Shown here: positions 18,496 through 29,802 of the stretch, piece by piece
Layout: each line of letters starts with the position of its first letter
How positions within the stretch are numbered: position 1 is the stretch's first letter
Assembly: GCF_902859725.1 (NCBI RefSeq)
Contig: NZ_CADIJP010000002.1
Location: 62,001 to 126,000, forward strand
Direction: 5' to 3'
Length of the DNA: 64,000 nucleotides
DNA from: Achromobacter mucicolens
GTDB lineage: Bacteria > Pseudomonadota > Gammaproteobacteria > Burkholderiales > Burkholderiaceae_B
Made by a program: the position numbers and the translations under genes
Notes under the pieces: model-generated
What the model was told of the DNA's origin: nothing
What the model saw: only the letters and a program-made list of their open reading frames with translations
The model's database searches: none

Positions 18496-19434
18496 TCAGG
18501 CCTTCAGCGCTTCGATGCGCAGCGTGTCGCCATCCAGCCGGACCAGCGCGGGCTGGTTCTGCAGCGTGCGGTCGAGCTTGTCCTCGACCACGCGATACAC
18601 GCCCGCCACTGCCAGCAGTTCCGCATCCAGATGCGTCGTGAAGATGCGCGCCGACGTATCGCCGCGCGCGCCGGCCATGGCCTTGCCGCGCAGCGGACCG
18701 TAGACGTGCACGTTGCCGTCGGCGATGACCTCGGCGCCCTGGCTGACCATGCCGATCACCACCAGGTCCGTGTGGCGGGCATAGACGCGTTGCCCCGAAC
18801 GCAGCGGGCGCGTGATCACCAGCGCCGAAGACGAGTGCGGCGCTGCGGCCGTCGGGCTGGGCGCGGACGTGGTGCTGCTGGCCGCGCGGGCGGGCAGGGG
18901 ATCCGCATCGGGCGCCGCGGCGGGGGCGGCAGCCTGCGCATCGGCGGCTTCATCGGCCGCGGGCTTGTCTTGCGCGGTCGCATCGGACGCAGGCGCCGGC
19001 GCGGCCTGGGCCGAGGTGTCGGTGGGCGCGGGCGCGATTTCGACCGCGGCCGCGGGCACGGACGGCACCGGCGTGGCGACATCGTTGGGCGGTGCGGTGT
19101 CCACCACGGGGGCGGGGCGCGCTGCCGGCGTGGACAGTTCGACGGGCGTCAGGCCGGCCTCGCGCGCGGCCTGCAGGTTGGCGCCTTCGGCCACCACGCC
19201 GATCGGGGGCAGGTTGTGGCCGCGCAGCGCCGCCACCAATGCCGTCCAATCGATCTTTTCTTCGACGCGGCTGGCGTCGATGACGACGGGCTCGTTTTCA
19301 AAGAAGCTGCCGGCATCGGCCATGCGTTTGGCGAGCGCAGCGTTCAGGCGTTCGGGATCGGCACTATGCAAAACCACCCGGATGGCATAAAGGGTGGCGC
19401 TCTTGAAGTCCAGGGCTAGCGATTCAGTGTTCAT
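18496..19434 (-). CDS. minC: septum site-determining protein MinC, with long Ala/Pro linker
   Basis: FtsZ-polymerisation inhibitor activated by MinD. The N-terminal FtsZ-interacting domain is about residues 1-101 and the C-terminal beta-helix dimerisation/MinD-binding domain about 204-312 ([20 protein letters not shown] onward). Between them lies a linker of about 100 residues made mainly of Ala, Pro, Asp and Thr, making the protein 312 residues against 231 in E. coli. The ATG at 19434 gives the family N-terminus [20 protein letters not shown]; upstream in-frame sequence is arginine-rich and overlaps the glnS terminator. First gene of minCDE. Confidence 0.95.
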   Translation of the reverse strand: MNTESLALDFKSATLYAIRVVLHSADPERLNAALAKRMADAGSFFENEPVVIDASRVEEKIDWTALVAALRGHNLPPIGVVAEGANLQAAREAGLTPVELSTPAARPAPVVDTAPPNDVATPVPSVPAAAVEIAPAPTDTSAQAAPAPASDATAQDKPAADEAADAQAAAPAAAPDADPLPARAASSTTSAPSPTAAAPHSSSALVITRPLRSGQRVYARHTDLVVIGMVSQGAEVIADGNVHVYGPLRGKAMAGARGDTSARIFTTHLDAELLAVAGVYRVVEDKLDRTLQNQPALVRLDGDTLRIEALKA

Positions 19435-19546
19435 CTTGATTTTGGCTGGCGGTCTGGACGCCGGAAAACGGCGTCCTCGACCGGCTGCGGGATGTCGGGG
19501 ATGATAACCCGCCCGGGACGGCCTGCGCCGGGCGCACGGCGAAAGA

Positions 19547-19570
19547 AAAAGGCGCCGCAAGGCGCCTTTT
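19547..19570 (-). terminator. Rho-independent terminator of glnS
   Basis: Stem AAAAGGCGCC / GGCGCCTTTT with loop GCAA (plus-strand 19547-19570), 25 bases past the glnS stop. On the minus strand the stem is followed by TTTTTC. It separates glnS from the downstream minC promoter. Confidence 0.85.
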
Positions 19571-19594
19571 CCCGGTATTGCGCGCGTGGGCGCG

Positions 19595-21361
<1,767 letters not shown>

Positions 21362-21497
21362 TCTTGAAAGAATAGGAAAAAGCAGCGACAAAGCGTCAAT
21401 TTTGCCACGTTCCGCACCGCGCCCCTTTTCGTCACGCCTGCAACCGGTTTCAATCCGCCCCCATAGTCGTGTAACTGGCTCTACACTACGGGCCATT

Positions 21498-22841
21498 ATG
21501 GATATCTCGACCCTATCCCTGGCCCGGGCGCAGTTCGTGGCCAGTCTTAGCTTCCTGGCGCTGTTTCTCGCCGTCTCCCTGGCCCTGGCCTGGGTGCTGC
21601 TGTTCTTCAAGATCCGCGCGCGGTGGTCCAGCCATGGCGGCTGGACGGGGGCCTACCGCTTCTGGGTCCGCATCTTCGCCCTGTCCTTCGTGCTGACGCT
21701 GGCCGCCAGCGTGCCCGTCCTGATCCAGATCGGCAGCCTGTGGGCGGGGCTGATGGACAAGATCGGCAACGTGGCCGGTCCGCTGCTGGGCTACGGCATC
21801 CTGTCGGTCTTCATTCTCAAATCCTGTTTCCTGGGCGTCATGCTGTTCGGCCAGCGCCGCGTGTCCGATGGCGCGCACACGCTGGCCGTCCTGATGGTGG
21901 CGGTGGGGCAGGTCGTTGCCGTGTTCTGGGTGCTGGCCCTGCAATCCTGGATGCAGACGCCCGATGGCGCGCTGCTGGTCGATGGCCGCTATCAGGTCTA
22001 CGACTGGATGAAAGTGGTGCTCAATCCCTCGGTCGGCTGGCGCATGGCCGTGGTGATGGTCGGCGCGGCGCTCGCCGCCTCGTTCCTGATGATGGGCGTG
22101 ACCGCGCTGCAGGCGTTGCGCCGGCCGCTGGGCGAGGGCGAGCGCAGCGCGTTCAAGACGGCGCTGGTGGTGGCCGTCGTGGCCGCCTTCCTGCAAGTGC
22201 CGGTCGCGACCGGCGCGGGCCAGATGATGGCCAAGCTGCAGCCGGCCAAGGCCGCCGCTGCGGCGGGCTTCTGGCAGAGCGGTCCCGTGCCGCAGCTGGT
22301 GCTGTTCGGCTGGCCGGACGCCCGGGCGCACGTCAACGTCGGCGACCTTACCTTCAACAACGCGGGCGGCATGTGGCTGCACCGTAATGCGGACGGCACC
22401 TATCAGGGTCTGGACAAGTACTCGGGCATGCTGCCGCCGGTGGCCCTGACTTTCTGGTCGGTGCGCGTGGCCGTGGGCCTGGGCCTGCTGATGCTGGCCG
22501 TGGCTTGCGTGACTTTCCTGTGGACGTTTCGCCGCGGCATGGACCCGTCGGTCTTGCCGCCGTGGTGGCAGCGGGTCCTGTGCGGCATGATGTTTTCCGG
22601 CGGCATTGCCGTCGTGGCGGGCTGGTGGGTGTCCATCATCGGACTGCAACCCTTCGTCGTGAACGGCACGGTCACGCAATCCGAAGTCCTGGGCTCCATG
22701 CCGTCCAGCACCGTGCTGTATGGGCTGGCCGGCTACGGGGTGCTTTACACGCTGCTGCTCGCCGCGTTCGCCGGCATGCTGTTCCATGCCGCGCGCTACG
22801 GCGTCGTGCCCGTGCGCAAGCTGAGCGGAGGTGCGCCATGA
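21498..22841 (+). CDS. cytochrome bd oxidase subunit I homologue lacking the haem ligands
   Basis: A 447-residue polytopic membrane protein clearly related to CydA: LARAQFVASLSF at the N-terminus, FWVLALQSWMQTP (residues 143-155), LNP (175-177), LFGWPD (269-274) and AGWWVSIIGLQPF (374-386) align with E. coli CydA. By hand alignment the haem ligands and key acids are all replaced: His19 by Leu20, His186 by Val185, Met393 by Ala325, Glu99 by Tyr99, Glu107 by Lys108, Glu445 by Ile380; GRQPW has become GLQPF. The long Q-loop is also absent. It shares ATGA with the cydB-like gene. So it is expressed as a pair but probably does not reduce oxygen in the classical way. Confidence 0.82.
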   Translation: MDISTLSLARAQFVASLSFLALFLAVSLALAWVLLFFKIRARWSSHGGWTGAYRFWVRIFALSFVLTLAASVPVLIQIGSLWAGLMDKIGNVAGPLLGYGILSVFILKSCFLGVMLFGQRRVSDGAHTLAVLMVAVGQVVAVFWVLALQSWMQTPDGALLVDGRYQVYDWMKVVLNPSVGWRMAVVMVGAALAASFLMMGVTALQALRRPLGEGERSAFKTALVVAVVAAFLQVPVATGAGQMMAKLQPAKAAAAAGFWQSGPVPQLVLFGWPDARAHVNVGDLTFNNAGGMWLHRNADGTYQGLDKYSGMLPPVALTFWSVRVAVGLGLLMLAVACVTFLWTFRRGMDPSVLPPWWQRVLCGMMFSGGIAVVAGWWVSIIGLQPFVVNGTVTQSEVLGSMPSSTVLYGLAGYGVLYTLLLAAFAGMLFHAARYGVVPVRKLSGGAP

Positions 22842-23893
22842 TCGCCATGCTGGCGGCCTCCCAGGGCCTGAGCCCCGACGATCCTTCTTTCTGGATGCCG
22901 CTCGCCTTCATGGCGCTGCTGTTCGTCGTGATTGCCGCGGGCATGGTCCTGGACGGCTTCGACCTCGGCGTGGGCATCCTGCTGCAGATCGCGCCGGAGC
23001 ACGAGCGCGGCCGCATGATGAGCTTGCTCAGCCCGTGGCGCGACGCCAATGAATTCTGGCTGCTGCTGGGCATGGGATTGTTCGCGGCGGCGTTTCCATT
23101 TGCCTGGGGCGCCGTCCTGGGCAAACTCTACGGACCGCTGACGCTCATGGTGCTGGGGGTGGTGCTGCGCAGCGTTGCGTTCGAATTCCGCATCCGCGCC
23201 CGCAACGAAATGAAGCCGCGCTGGATCTTCGCTTTCTGGGCGGGCTCGCTCATCACCGCCTTTGGCCAGGGGGTACTGCTTGGCCGCATTGCCACGGGCT
23301 ACCAGTCCGATGCGGGCTATGGCTGGTTCGCGATGTTCGTGGGCCTGTGCGCGGTGGCGGCCTACGTGCTGCTGGGCGCCGCGTGGCTGGTCATGCGCGT
23401 CGATGGCGACCTGCAGCGCCGCGCGGCCAACTGGGCGCGCCACGCGATCCGCTGGACCGCCGTGGGCATGGTGTCGATCGCGGTCACGCTGGGCCTGGCC
23501 AATGCCGGCATCTTCTACAAATGGAGCAACATCGCGCACCTGAGCCTCGCGGCGTCGGTGTGGGTGCTGATGCTGGCCGGGTTCGTGGCCGCGGAAATGC
23601 TGCTGGCGCGGCTGCCCGGCCGCGCCGACCGCTTCAGCTGGCTGCCGTTCGTGCTGACGGTCGCGCTGTTCCTGCTGATGCTGAGCGGACTGGCCTACAG
23701 CCTGTTCCCGTACCTGATCCTGGACGACATGACGCTGTGGGACGGTGCGGGCGCGCTGGGCTCGATGCGGCTCGTGATGGCCGGCGCCGTGGTGGGGATA
23801 CCGGTGGTGCTGGTGTTCAACATCCTGGCGTACCGGTCCGTGTTCGGCAAGGAACGTCGCCGCGTGCCGCTGCTGCCGCCGCCGTCTTACTAA
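22838..23893 (+). CDS. cytochrome bd oxidase subunit II homologue
   Basis: A 351-residue membrane protein with about eight to nine hydrophobic segments. Typical CydB motifs remain: GMVLDGFDLGVGIL (near residue 40), PWRDANEFWLLL in place of the usual WDGNxVWL, and DDMTLWD near the C-terminus. It overlaps the subunit I stop by four bases and has its own GCGGAGG ribosome site. No small CydX-type ORF follows. A GC-rich hairpin without T tract lies at about 23910-23946 between it and convergent recQ. Its conservation, set against the decay of haem sites in subunit I, is notable. Confidence 0.85.
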   Translation: MIAMLAASQGLSPDDPSFWMPLAFMALLFVVIAAGMVLDGFDLGVGILLQIAPEHERGRMMSLLSPWRDANEFWLLLGMGLFAAAFPFAWGAVLGKLYGPLTLMVLGVVLRSVAFEFRIRARNEMKPRWIFAFWAGSLITAFGQGVLLGRIATGYQSDAGYGWFAMFVGLCAVAAYVLLGAAWLVMRVDGDLQRRAANWARHAIRWTAVGMVSIAVTLGLANAGIFYKWSNIAHLSLAASVWVLMLAGFVAAEMLLARLPGRADRFSWLPFVLTVALFLLMLSGLAYSLFPYLILDDMTLWDGAGALGSMRLVMAGAVVGIPVVLVFNILAYRSVFGKERRRVPLLPPPSY

Positions 23894-23949
23894 GTAAGGG
23901 TCTTGCGGGCCGGGCGCCATGCCGCAAAGGCGTGACGCCCGGGCCGGCG

Positions 23950-25779
23950 CTACAGCACCGGCCGCGCCACCCGCTGCAGGATTTCTTCGCCGTAGGCTTC
24001 CAGCTTGCGGGCCCCCACGCCGTTGATGTGGCTCAGGTCGTCCATGGACTCGGGCTGCGCCAGCGCGATCTCGCGAAGCGTGGCGTCGTGAAAGATCACG
24101 TAGGCGGGCACGCCGTGGCTCTTGGCGACTTCGCCGCGCCACGCGCGCAGGGCTTCGAACACGGGCTGCAATTCGGCCGGCAGGTCGATCGCCGCCGCCT
24201 TGGGCCGTCCGCTACCCGTCTTGCCGGACCGCGGTTTCTTTTCGGACTCGCGCCGCAGCATGAGCTGGCGTTCGCCCTTGAGCACGGCGCGGCTGCCTTC
24301 GGTCAGGGCCAGCGTGCCGAAGCCTTCGTTGTCCACCGTCAAGAGGCCCTGCGCCAATAGCTGGCGCAACACGCCGCGCCAGGCGGTGTCGGACAGGTCG
24401 GCGCCCACGCCGAATACGCTGAGCGTCTCGTGGCCATGCTGCTGGGTGCGGTCGGTGACCTTGCCGCGCAGGATGTCGATGATGTGGCCAGCGCCGTAGC
24501 GCTGGCCGCGTTCCTTCCAGAGCCGGTACACCGCCGACAGCACCTTCTGCGCCGCGACGGTGCCGTCCCACGCCTGCGGCGGGTCCAGGCAGACGTCGCA
24601 GTTGCCGCACGCGGTGATCTGCTGGCCAAAGTACGCCAGCAGGCGCACGCGCCGGCATTCCACGGTTTCGCACAGGCCCAGCATGGCGTCGAGCTGCTGG
24701 CCCAGGCGCCGGCGATAGGACTCGTCGCCAGGCGATTCGTCGATCATGCGGCGCTGCTGCACGACGTCCTGCAAGCCGTAGGCCAGCCATGCGGTGGCGG
24801 GCAGACCGTCGCGGCCGGCGCGGCCGGTTTCCTGGTAGTAGCCTTCGACCGACTTGGGCAGGTCGATGTGCGCCACGAAGCGCACGTCCGGCTTGTCGAT
24901 GCCCATGCCGAACGCAATGGTGGCGACCATCACCACGCCGTCCTCGCGCAGGAAGCGCGACTGGTTGGCCGCCCGCACCTGGGCGCTCAGGCCCGCGTGG
25001 TACGGCATCGCATCGATGCCCTGGTTGCACAGGAATTCGGCGGTCTCTTCCACCCGGGCGCGCGACAGGCAGTACACCACGCCGGACTCGCCTTCGTGCT
25101 CGGTGCGGATCATGTCCAGCAGCTGCTTGCGCACCTCGTTTTTCTCGACGATGCGGTAGCGGATGTTGGGGCGGTCGAAGCTCGAGACGAAATGGCGCGC
25201 TTCGTCCAGCGACAGGCGCTGCGCGATCTCGGTACGGGTGACGGCGGTGGCGGTGGCCGTGAGCGCGATGCGCGGCACGTCCGGCCAGCGCTCGTGCAGC
25301 ATGGACAGGCCCAGGTATTCGGGGCGGAAATCGTGACCCCATTGGGACACGCAATGCGCTTCGTCGATGGCGAACAGCGCGATGCGGCCGCGGTCGAGCA
25401 ACTGCAGGCAGCGGTCGGTCAGGAGGCGTTCGGGCGCGACATACAGCAGGTCGAGCTCGCCATCCAGGAACGCCTGCTCCACGTCGCGGGCCACCCGCCA
25501 TTCCTGCGTCGAATTCAGGAACGCCGCGCGCACGCCCAGTTCCGTCAGGGCGTCGACCTGGTCCTGCATCAGCGCGATCAGGGGCGACACGACAATGCCC
25601 GTGCCTTCGCGCACCAGCGAGGGAATCTGGTAACACAGCGACTTGCCGCCGCCGGTGGGCATGAGGACGAGCGCGTCGCCACCGCCGATCACTTGATCGA
25701 CAATGGCTTGCTGGTCGCCGCGGAAGGATTCGTAACCGAAAACGCGCTGCAACACGCCGAGGGCGCGCGCGTCAGACAT
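23950..25779 (-). CDS. recQ: ATP-dependent DNA helicase RecQ
   Basis: Superfamily 2 3'-5' helicase of 609 residues acting in recombination and fork repair. Walker [19 protein letters not shown] box [16 protein letters not shown] and motif [14 protein letters not shown] are present. The zinc-binding RQC region shows C-x-n CGNCDVC, followed by winged helix and a C-terminal HRDC domain (about 520-600, ending in [15 protein letters not shown]). Length equals E. coli RecQ (609). Convergent with the bd-like genes. Confidence 0.96.
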   Translation of the reverse strand: MSDARALGVLQRVFGYESFRGDQQAIVDQVIGGGDALVLMPTGGGKSLCYQIPSLVREGTGIVVSPLIALMQDQVDALTELGVRAAFLNSTQEWRVARDVEQAFLDGELDLLYVAPERLLTDRCLQLLDRGRIALFAIDEAHCVSQWGHDFRPEYLGLSMLHERWPDVPRIALTATATAVTRTEIAQRLSLDEARHFVSSFDRPNIRYRIVEKNEVRKQLLDMIRTEHEGESGVVYCLSRARVEETAEFLCNQGIDAMPYHAGLSAQVRAANQSRFLREDGVVMVATIAFGMGIDKPDVRFVAHIDLPKSVEGYYQETGRAGRDGLPATAWLAYGLQDVVQQRRMIDESPGDESYRRRLGQQLDAMLGLCETVECRRVRLLAYFGQQITACGNCDVCLDPPQAWDGTVAAQKVLSAVYRLWKERGQRYGAGHIIDILRGKVTDRTQQHGHETLSVFGVGADLSDTAWRGVLRQLLAQGLLTVDNEGFGTLALTEGSRAVLKGERQLMLRRESEKKPRSGKTGSGRPKAAAIDLPAELQPVFEALRAWRGEVAKSHGVPAYVIFHDATLREIALAQPESMDDLSHINGVGARKLEAYGEEILQRVARPVL

Positions 25780-25872
25780 GGGGGTAGGCCGGAAGCATCA
25801 TGGCAGGGATTTTAAGCCCCAATTCCGGCCGGTCCCACCCTAGGGGGATTTTTTGGTCCGCGTTGCCGGCGC

Positions 25873-27210
25873 CTACCAGCTGAGCCAGGTACCGCGCATG
25901 AAGGTGTCCACGGGCATGCTCAGGTTGGCGCGCCAGCCATAGTCGCCCGTCACGATGTCGCGGTCCGCGCCCACGGCCAGCTTGACCTTTGGGGCGACGA
26001 ACATGCTGTGGGACAGGCCCACGCGCTGCTCGGCCAGCACCGACCCTTCGCGCAGGCCCGAATACGTGCCGCTCAACGTGCCCCAGCCCGACAGCGGCAC
26101 GCCCGCAGAGACCGTATTACGGGTCTGCGGGGCGGACGCGACGCCGTCGGAATAGGTCGACAGGTCGCCATAGCCCGCGCCGATCTGTTCGTTGGTGTAG
26201 CCCAGCGTCACGGTGTCGGCCACATCGACGCTGTAGCCGAAGCGGTAGCGGTAGCCGCTGGCCGCGTCGAACGAACTTTGCGTGGCGCCTGCCCGGAAGG
26301 TGCCGAATTCGCCGGCGTTGTACGTGGTGCCCACGCCGCGCGTGGTGAGCGACGGCGCGCTCTGCATCTGGCCTTCCACCGTCAGCACCGGCGTGAGCCC
26401 GTAGCGCACGCTGCCGCTGCCGACCGACGCGCCGTAGTCCACGGCCCCGGACTGGGCGGCCGGGTCCATGAGGTTGAGCTTGCCCAACGACGACGAATAA
26501 CCGAAGCTGCCTTCCGGCAACGTGGCGCCGCTGCCGCCCCAGTTGGCGATCTGCAGCCCGCCCACCGGTGCGCCGCTGCCCCAGGCGGGCGCATTGGGGT
26601 TGACGTTGCCCACCGTGAGCGACGGGCCCGAGGTATTGCGGTACACCCAGTTGCGGCTCCCGCCATAGCGCAGGCCATCCTGTCCGCTCACGGACGAAAA
26701 CCAGGGGCGCGAGGGGCGGGAGACGCCGGAGATCACCACGACCGGCACGCTCGGCAGGTCGCCGTCTTCAAGCGCAAAGGAATAATCCGGCGGGATGTCC
26801 GCCGCGGACGCGGGCGCCGCCAGCGGATCGCACGTCAGCGGAACCGGCGGCGCGCTGCCGGTCAGGTCCAGGCCCGTGCCGGGGATGAACCCATCGGCCG
26901 TATCCGGGCCGCCGTCGCGCACCGAGGTGTCCATGCCGGGTTCGGTCGCGTGCAGGTCGCAGGGCGTGGGGTCCAGCGGCACGGCCCGGTCGTCGAGCGA
27001 CGGGGCGGGGCGCACCGGCAGGGATTGAACCGGCGAGAGCACGCCAATGCCGCGCGCCACGCGCGTGACCTCGCCCGCCGGGGGCGGCGTCAAGGTAAAC
27101 GGGGACACGTCGGGCTCGTCGCCAAACGCAGGCGCCATCGGCCAGGCAAGGCCCGCCGTCAATGCCGCGTGCAACAGCCCTCTGCGCCAGATGTTAGCTG
27201 TGGCGACCAT
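25873..27210 (-). CDS. putative outer-membrane beta-barrel protein, usher-like
   Basis: A 445-residue exported protein. Residues 1-30 form a signal peptide (basic RR, then GLLHAALTAGLAWP, ending near AFG). Residues 31-170 are Pro/Asp-rich and low complexity. The C-terminal 270 residues show alternating hydrophobic strands with Gly/Tyr/Ser and turn motifs (VRYGLTPVLTVEGQMQ, YRYRFGYSVDVADTVTLGY, GADRDIVTGDYGWRANLSM), reminiscent of the barrel of fimbrial ushers (FimD/PapC). A complete usher is over 750 residues, and no pilin or chaperone gene is nearby. The function is therefore uncertain. It is divergent from an OmpR-type regulator. Confidence 0.65.
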   Translation of the reverse strand: MVATANIWRRGLLHAALTAGLAWPMAPAFGDEPDVSPFTLTPPPAGEVTRVARGIGVLSPVQSLPVRPAPSLDDRAVPLDPTPCDLHATEPGMDTSVRDGGPDTADGFIPGTGLDLTGSAPPVPLTCDPLAAPASAADIPPDYSFALEDGDLPSVPVVVISGVSRPSRPWFSSVSGQDGLRYGGSRNWVYRNTSGPSLTVGNVNPNAPAWGSGAPVGGLQIANWGGSGATLPEGSFGYSSSLGKLNLMDPAAQSGAVDYGASVGSGSVRYGLTPVLTVEGQMQSAPSLTTRGVGTTYNAGEFGTFRAGATQSSFDAASGYRYRFGYSVDVADTVTLGYTNEQIGAGYGDLSTYSDGVASAPQTRNTVSAGVPLSGWGTLSGTYSGLREGSVLAEQRVGLSHSMFVAPKVKLAVGADRDIVTGDYGWRANLSMPVDTFMRGTWLSW

Positions 27211-27429
27211 GGGGACAGTGTAGAGAGCGCGCTGCCGCGCATCTGTAAACGATCTTTAGCAAAGTCCACGGGGGGCGGCAGGCGAAGCGCCATTCTAGGG
27301 CAGTCGCGGGCCCGGGGCACGTCCAATCGCGAAAAGCCCGAAACATCCGGCCAACATCGTGCAACGGGTATATTTCAGATGATTTCCCGCCCCTTGCGGG
27401 CGAGCGCGCCGCGCCGCACTATCACGCCC

Positions 27430-28131
27430 ATGGACAATTCCCACACCAAGCTGCTGGTCGTCGACGATGATCCGGCGCTGCGCCAGCTGCTGGCCGACTA
27501 CCTGAACCGGCATGGCTACGACACGCTGCTGGCCCCGGACGCGACCGACCTCTCCTCGCGCATCACCCGTTACGCGCCCGATCTGCTGGTGCTGGACCGC
27601 ATGCTGCCGGGCGGCGACGGCGCCGATGCCTGCCGCCGCCTGCGCGAGCAGGGCGAGGACATCCCCGTCATCCTGCTGACCGCGCGTGACGAAGCCGTGG
27701 ACCGCATCATCGGCCTGGAGGCCGGCGCCGACGATTACGTCGGCAAGCCCTTCGACCCCCGCGAACTGCTGGCCCGCATCGAGGCCGTGCTGCGCCGCAA
27801 GCGCGGCCCGTCCGCGCTCACCAAGGACGCGCCGGTCGCTTTCGGCCCGTTTGTTTTTGACCCCTCCACGCGTCAGCTCTCCCGCGAGGGCACCGTGGTC
27901 AAGCTGACCGGCGGCGAAATCAACCTGCTTGAAGCCCTGGTGCGCAACGCGGGCAAGCCGCTGTCGCGCGAACGCCTGCTGGCGCTGGCCCGCGACGACG
28001 ACGCCGGCGAGCGCAACGACCGCGCCATCGACATCGCGATCCTGCGCCTGCGCCGCGTGATCGAGGACGATCCCAAGCAGCCGCGCTGGATCCAGACCGT
28101 CTGGGGCATCGGTTACCGGTTCTCTCCCTGA
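27430..28131 (+). CDS. OmpR-family response regulator
   Basis: A 233-residue regulator. The receiver domain (about 1-120) has the acidic pocket VDDD (11-14), phospho-acceptor Asp56 in LLVLDRMLP, and the conserved Lys in DDYVGKPFDPRELL. The C-terminal winged helix ends in IQTVWGIGYRF. The ATG at 27430 is chosen because the receiver then begins 6 residues in; the open frame runs far upstream without similarity. It is coupled to the kinase gene by a one-base overlap. Closest in style to OmpR itself, so envelope or osmotic control is likely. Confidence 0.92.
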   Translation: MDNSHTKLLVVDDDPALRQLLADYLNRHGYDTLLAPDATDLSSRITRYAPDLLVLDRMLPGGDGADACRRLREQGEDIPVILLTARDEAVDRIIGLEAGADDYVGKPFDPRELLARIEAVLRRKRGPSALTKDAPVAFGPFVFDPSTRQLSREGTVVKLTGGEINLLEALVRNAGKPLSRERLLALARDDDAGERNDRAIDIAILRLRRVIEDDPKQPRWIQTVWGIGYRFSP

Positions 28132-29717
28132 TGCGCTTTTCCCCCGGCATTCTCGTGCCCCGCTCGCTGCGGGCGCGGCTGATCCTGCTGATCCTCGGAT
28201 CGGTCCTGCTGACGCAGGCCGCCACGCTGGTGACGGTGTCGTACTTCCGGCACAAGTTCATGGAAGACGTGGCCATCGGCTATATCGTCACCACCATCCG
28301 CACGCTGCGCGCCGCCGTGTCCCAGGTGCCGGCCGAGGACCGCGCCGACTTCGTGCGCGCCGCATCGCAGAACCAGTGGCGGTTGTGGTCACGCGTGTTG
28401 CCCGCCGAAGCCAAGCTGCAGCGCTTCAATGGCCGCCGTCCGCCGCCGCGTGCCGCGCCGCGCCCGCCGCCTCCCGCACCCCCGCCCGCCCCGGATTCGC
28501 AATTGCACGGTCCGCCTCCGCCGCCCCCGCCCGAGGTGCACGTCGACGAGCGCGAAACCGACGCGGCGCAAGCAGACGCTCGCAGCGATGCCCAGCGCGA
28601 GGGCGACCGTGCCCGCGAGGAGCACGCGCGCCGGCACAAGTCCGAGCCCGAGCCCGACGATATTCGCCGCGACCTGCGCGTGCTGGTCCAGCAGCTCAAC
28701 GAACGCCTGAACGACGGCACGCGCGTGGCGCTGTCGCGCGGCCCCACGCCGGAAATCTTCATTTCGCTGGCGCCCAACCCGGCCACCGAAGACGCGCCGA
28801 GGCTGCGCGAGTGGCTGGTCATTCCGCTGGACCGGCTGGATCCGCCCGTCGCCACGCCCTTCATCGCCGCCTGGCTGGGCGGGTTGGGATTGCTGCTGCT
28901 GTTGGCCGTGGGTTTTTCGTGGCACATCACGCGCCCGATTACGCGGCTGGCCGACGCCGCGGACCAGCTTGCCGCGGGCCAGCCCCAGCGCGTGGAACCC
29001 TCGGGTCCGCACGAAACCCGCGTGCTGGGCGAACGCTTCAATGCCATGCTGGACGCCTTGTCCGAGTCCGATTCCGTGCGGCGCACGCTGCTTTCCGGAC
29101 TGCCGCACGACCTGAAAGGGCCGTTGTCGCGCATGTGGCTGCGCGTCGAGATGGCCGACGATTCGACGCTGAAGGAAGGGCTGCGCACCGACCTGCGCGA
29201 CATGCAGCACATGGTGGACCAGTTCATCGGTTTCGTGCGCGGCACCGATCCGGCGGCCTACCGCTATGCGCCCATCGTGCTGTCCGAATGGCTGACCGAG
29301 CGCGTGGGCGCCTGGCAGGGCGCCGGCACCGCGATCGGCCTGAACACCGATGCCCAGGCCAGCGGCGCCGTGGTACAGGCCGACGCCGTGGCGTTGGGGC
29401 GCCTGCTGGACAACCTGATCGGCAACGCGCTGAACCACGGCGCGCCGCCGGTGGACGTCGCGCTGCGGCGCGAGGAAGGCTACGCGGTGCTGGATGTGGC
29501 CGATCACGGGCCGGGCATCGTGCCGGAACGCCGCCAGGAGGCCTTGCGGCCCTTCAGCCGGCTTGACGACGCGCGCACCCGCACCGGCAGCGTGGGCCTG
29601 GGCCTGGCGCTGGCCGAGGCCATTGCGCGGGCGCATGGCGGATCGCTCGAATTGCGCGAGGCCCCGTCCGGCGGGTTGTGCGTGCGCGTGCGGCTGCCGC
29701 TTTCCCAGGCCGCCTGA
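28131..29717 (+). CDS. EnvZ-type sensor histidine kinase with proline-rich periplasmic insert
   Basis: A 528-residue inner-membrane kinase paired with the preceding regulator. Membrane segment 1 is about residues 16-36 and segment 2 about 244-263. The periplasmic part includes a proline-rich tract (103-134) and then a charged Glu/Arg/Asp-rich tract (135-176). HAMP follows ([19 protein letters not shown]). The phospho-acceptor is His326 in [15 protein letters not shown]-binding boxes are [17 protein letters not shown] and GSVGLGLAL. The start overlaps the regulator stop (TGATG). EnvZ has no such proline tract. Confidence 0.92.
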   Translation: MRFSPGILVPRSLRARLILLILGSVLLTQAATLVTVSYFRHKFMEDVAIGYIVTTIRTLRAAVSQVPAEDRADFVRAASQNQWRLWSRVLPAEAKLQRFNGRRPPPRAAPRPPPPAPPPAPDSQLHGPPPPPPPEVHVDERETDAAQADARSDAQREGDRAREEHARRHKSEPEPDDIRRDLRVLVQQLNERLNDGTRVALSRGPTPEIFISLAPNPATEDAPRLREWLVIPLDRLDPPVATPFIAAWLGGLGLLLLLAVGFSWHITRPITRLADAADQLAAGQPQRVEPSGPHETRVLGERFNAMLDALSESDSVRRTLLSGLPHDLKGPLSRMWLRVEMADDSTLKEGLRTDLRDMQHMVDQFIGFVRGTDPAAYRYAPIVLSEWLTERVGAWQGAGTAIGLNTDAQASGAVVQADAVALGRLLDNLIGNALNHGAPPVDVALRREEGYAVLDVADHGPGIVPERRQEALRPFSRLDDARTRTGSVGLGLALAEAIARAHGGSLELREAPSGGLCVRVRLPLSQAA

Positions 29718-29802
29718 CCGACCTGGCCCCGGGGACGGCCCCGGGGCAGCCCGCGCTACGGTACGATTCATCCTGCTTCGTCCTTTGCCCGTTCCCCGCA
29801 CC

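Noticed and set aside
23910-23946. GC-rich hairpin between the cydB-like gene and recQ as a terminator
   Set aside because: The stem is imperfect and there is no T tract on either strand. The similar short hairpin at 58575-58592 was left out for the same reason.
25820-25854. CCCTAGGGGGATTTTTT upstream of recQ as a terminator
   Set aside because: The T run is on plus, where no gene ends nearby; both flanking genes are on minus, so it has no transcript to stop.
26008-27429. A 474-codon N-terminal extension of the OmpR-type regulator
   Set aside because: The extension is antisense to the usher-like gene and has no similarity; the receiver domain begins normally at 27430.
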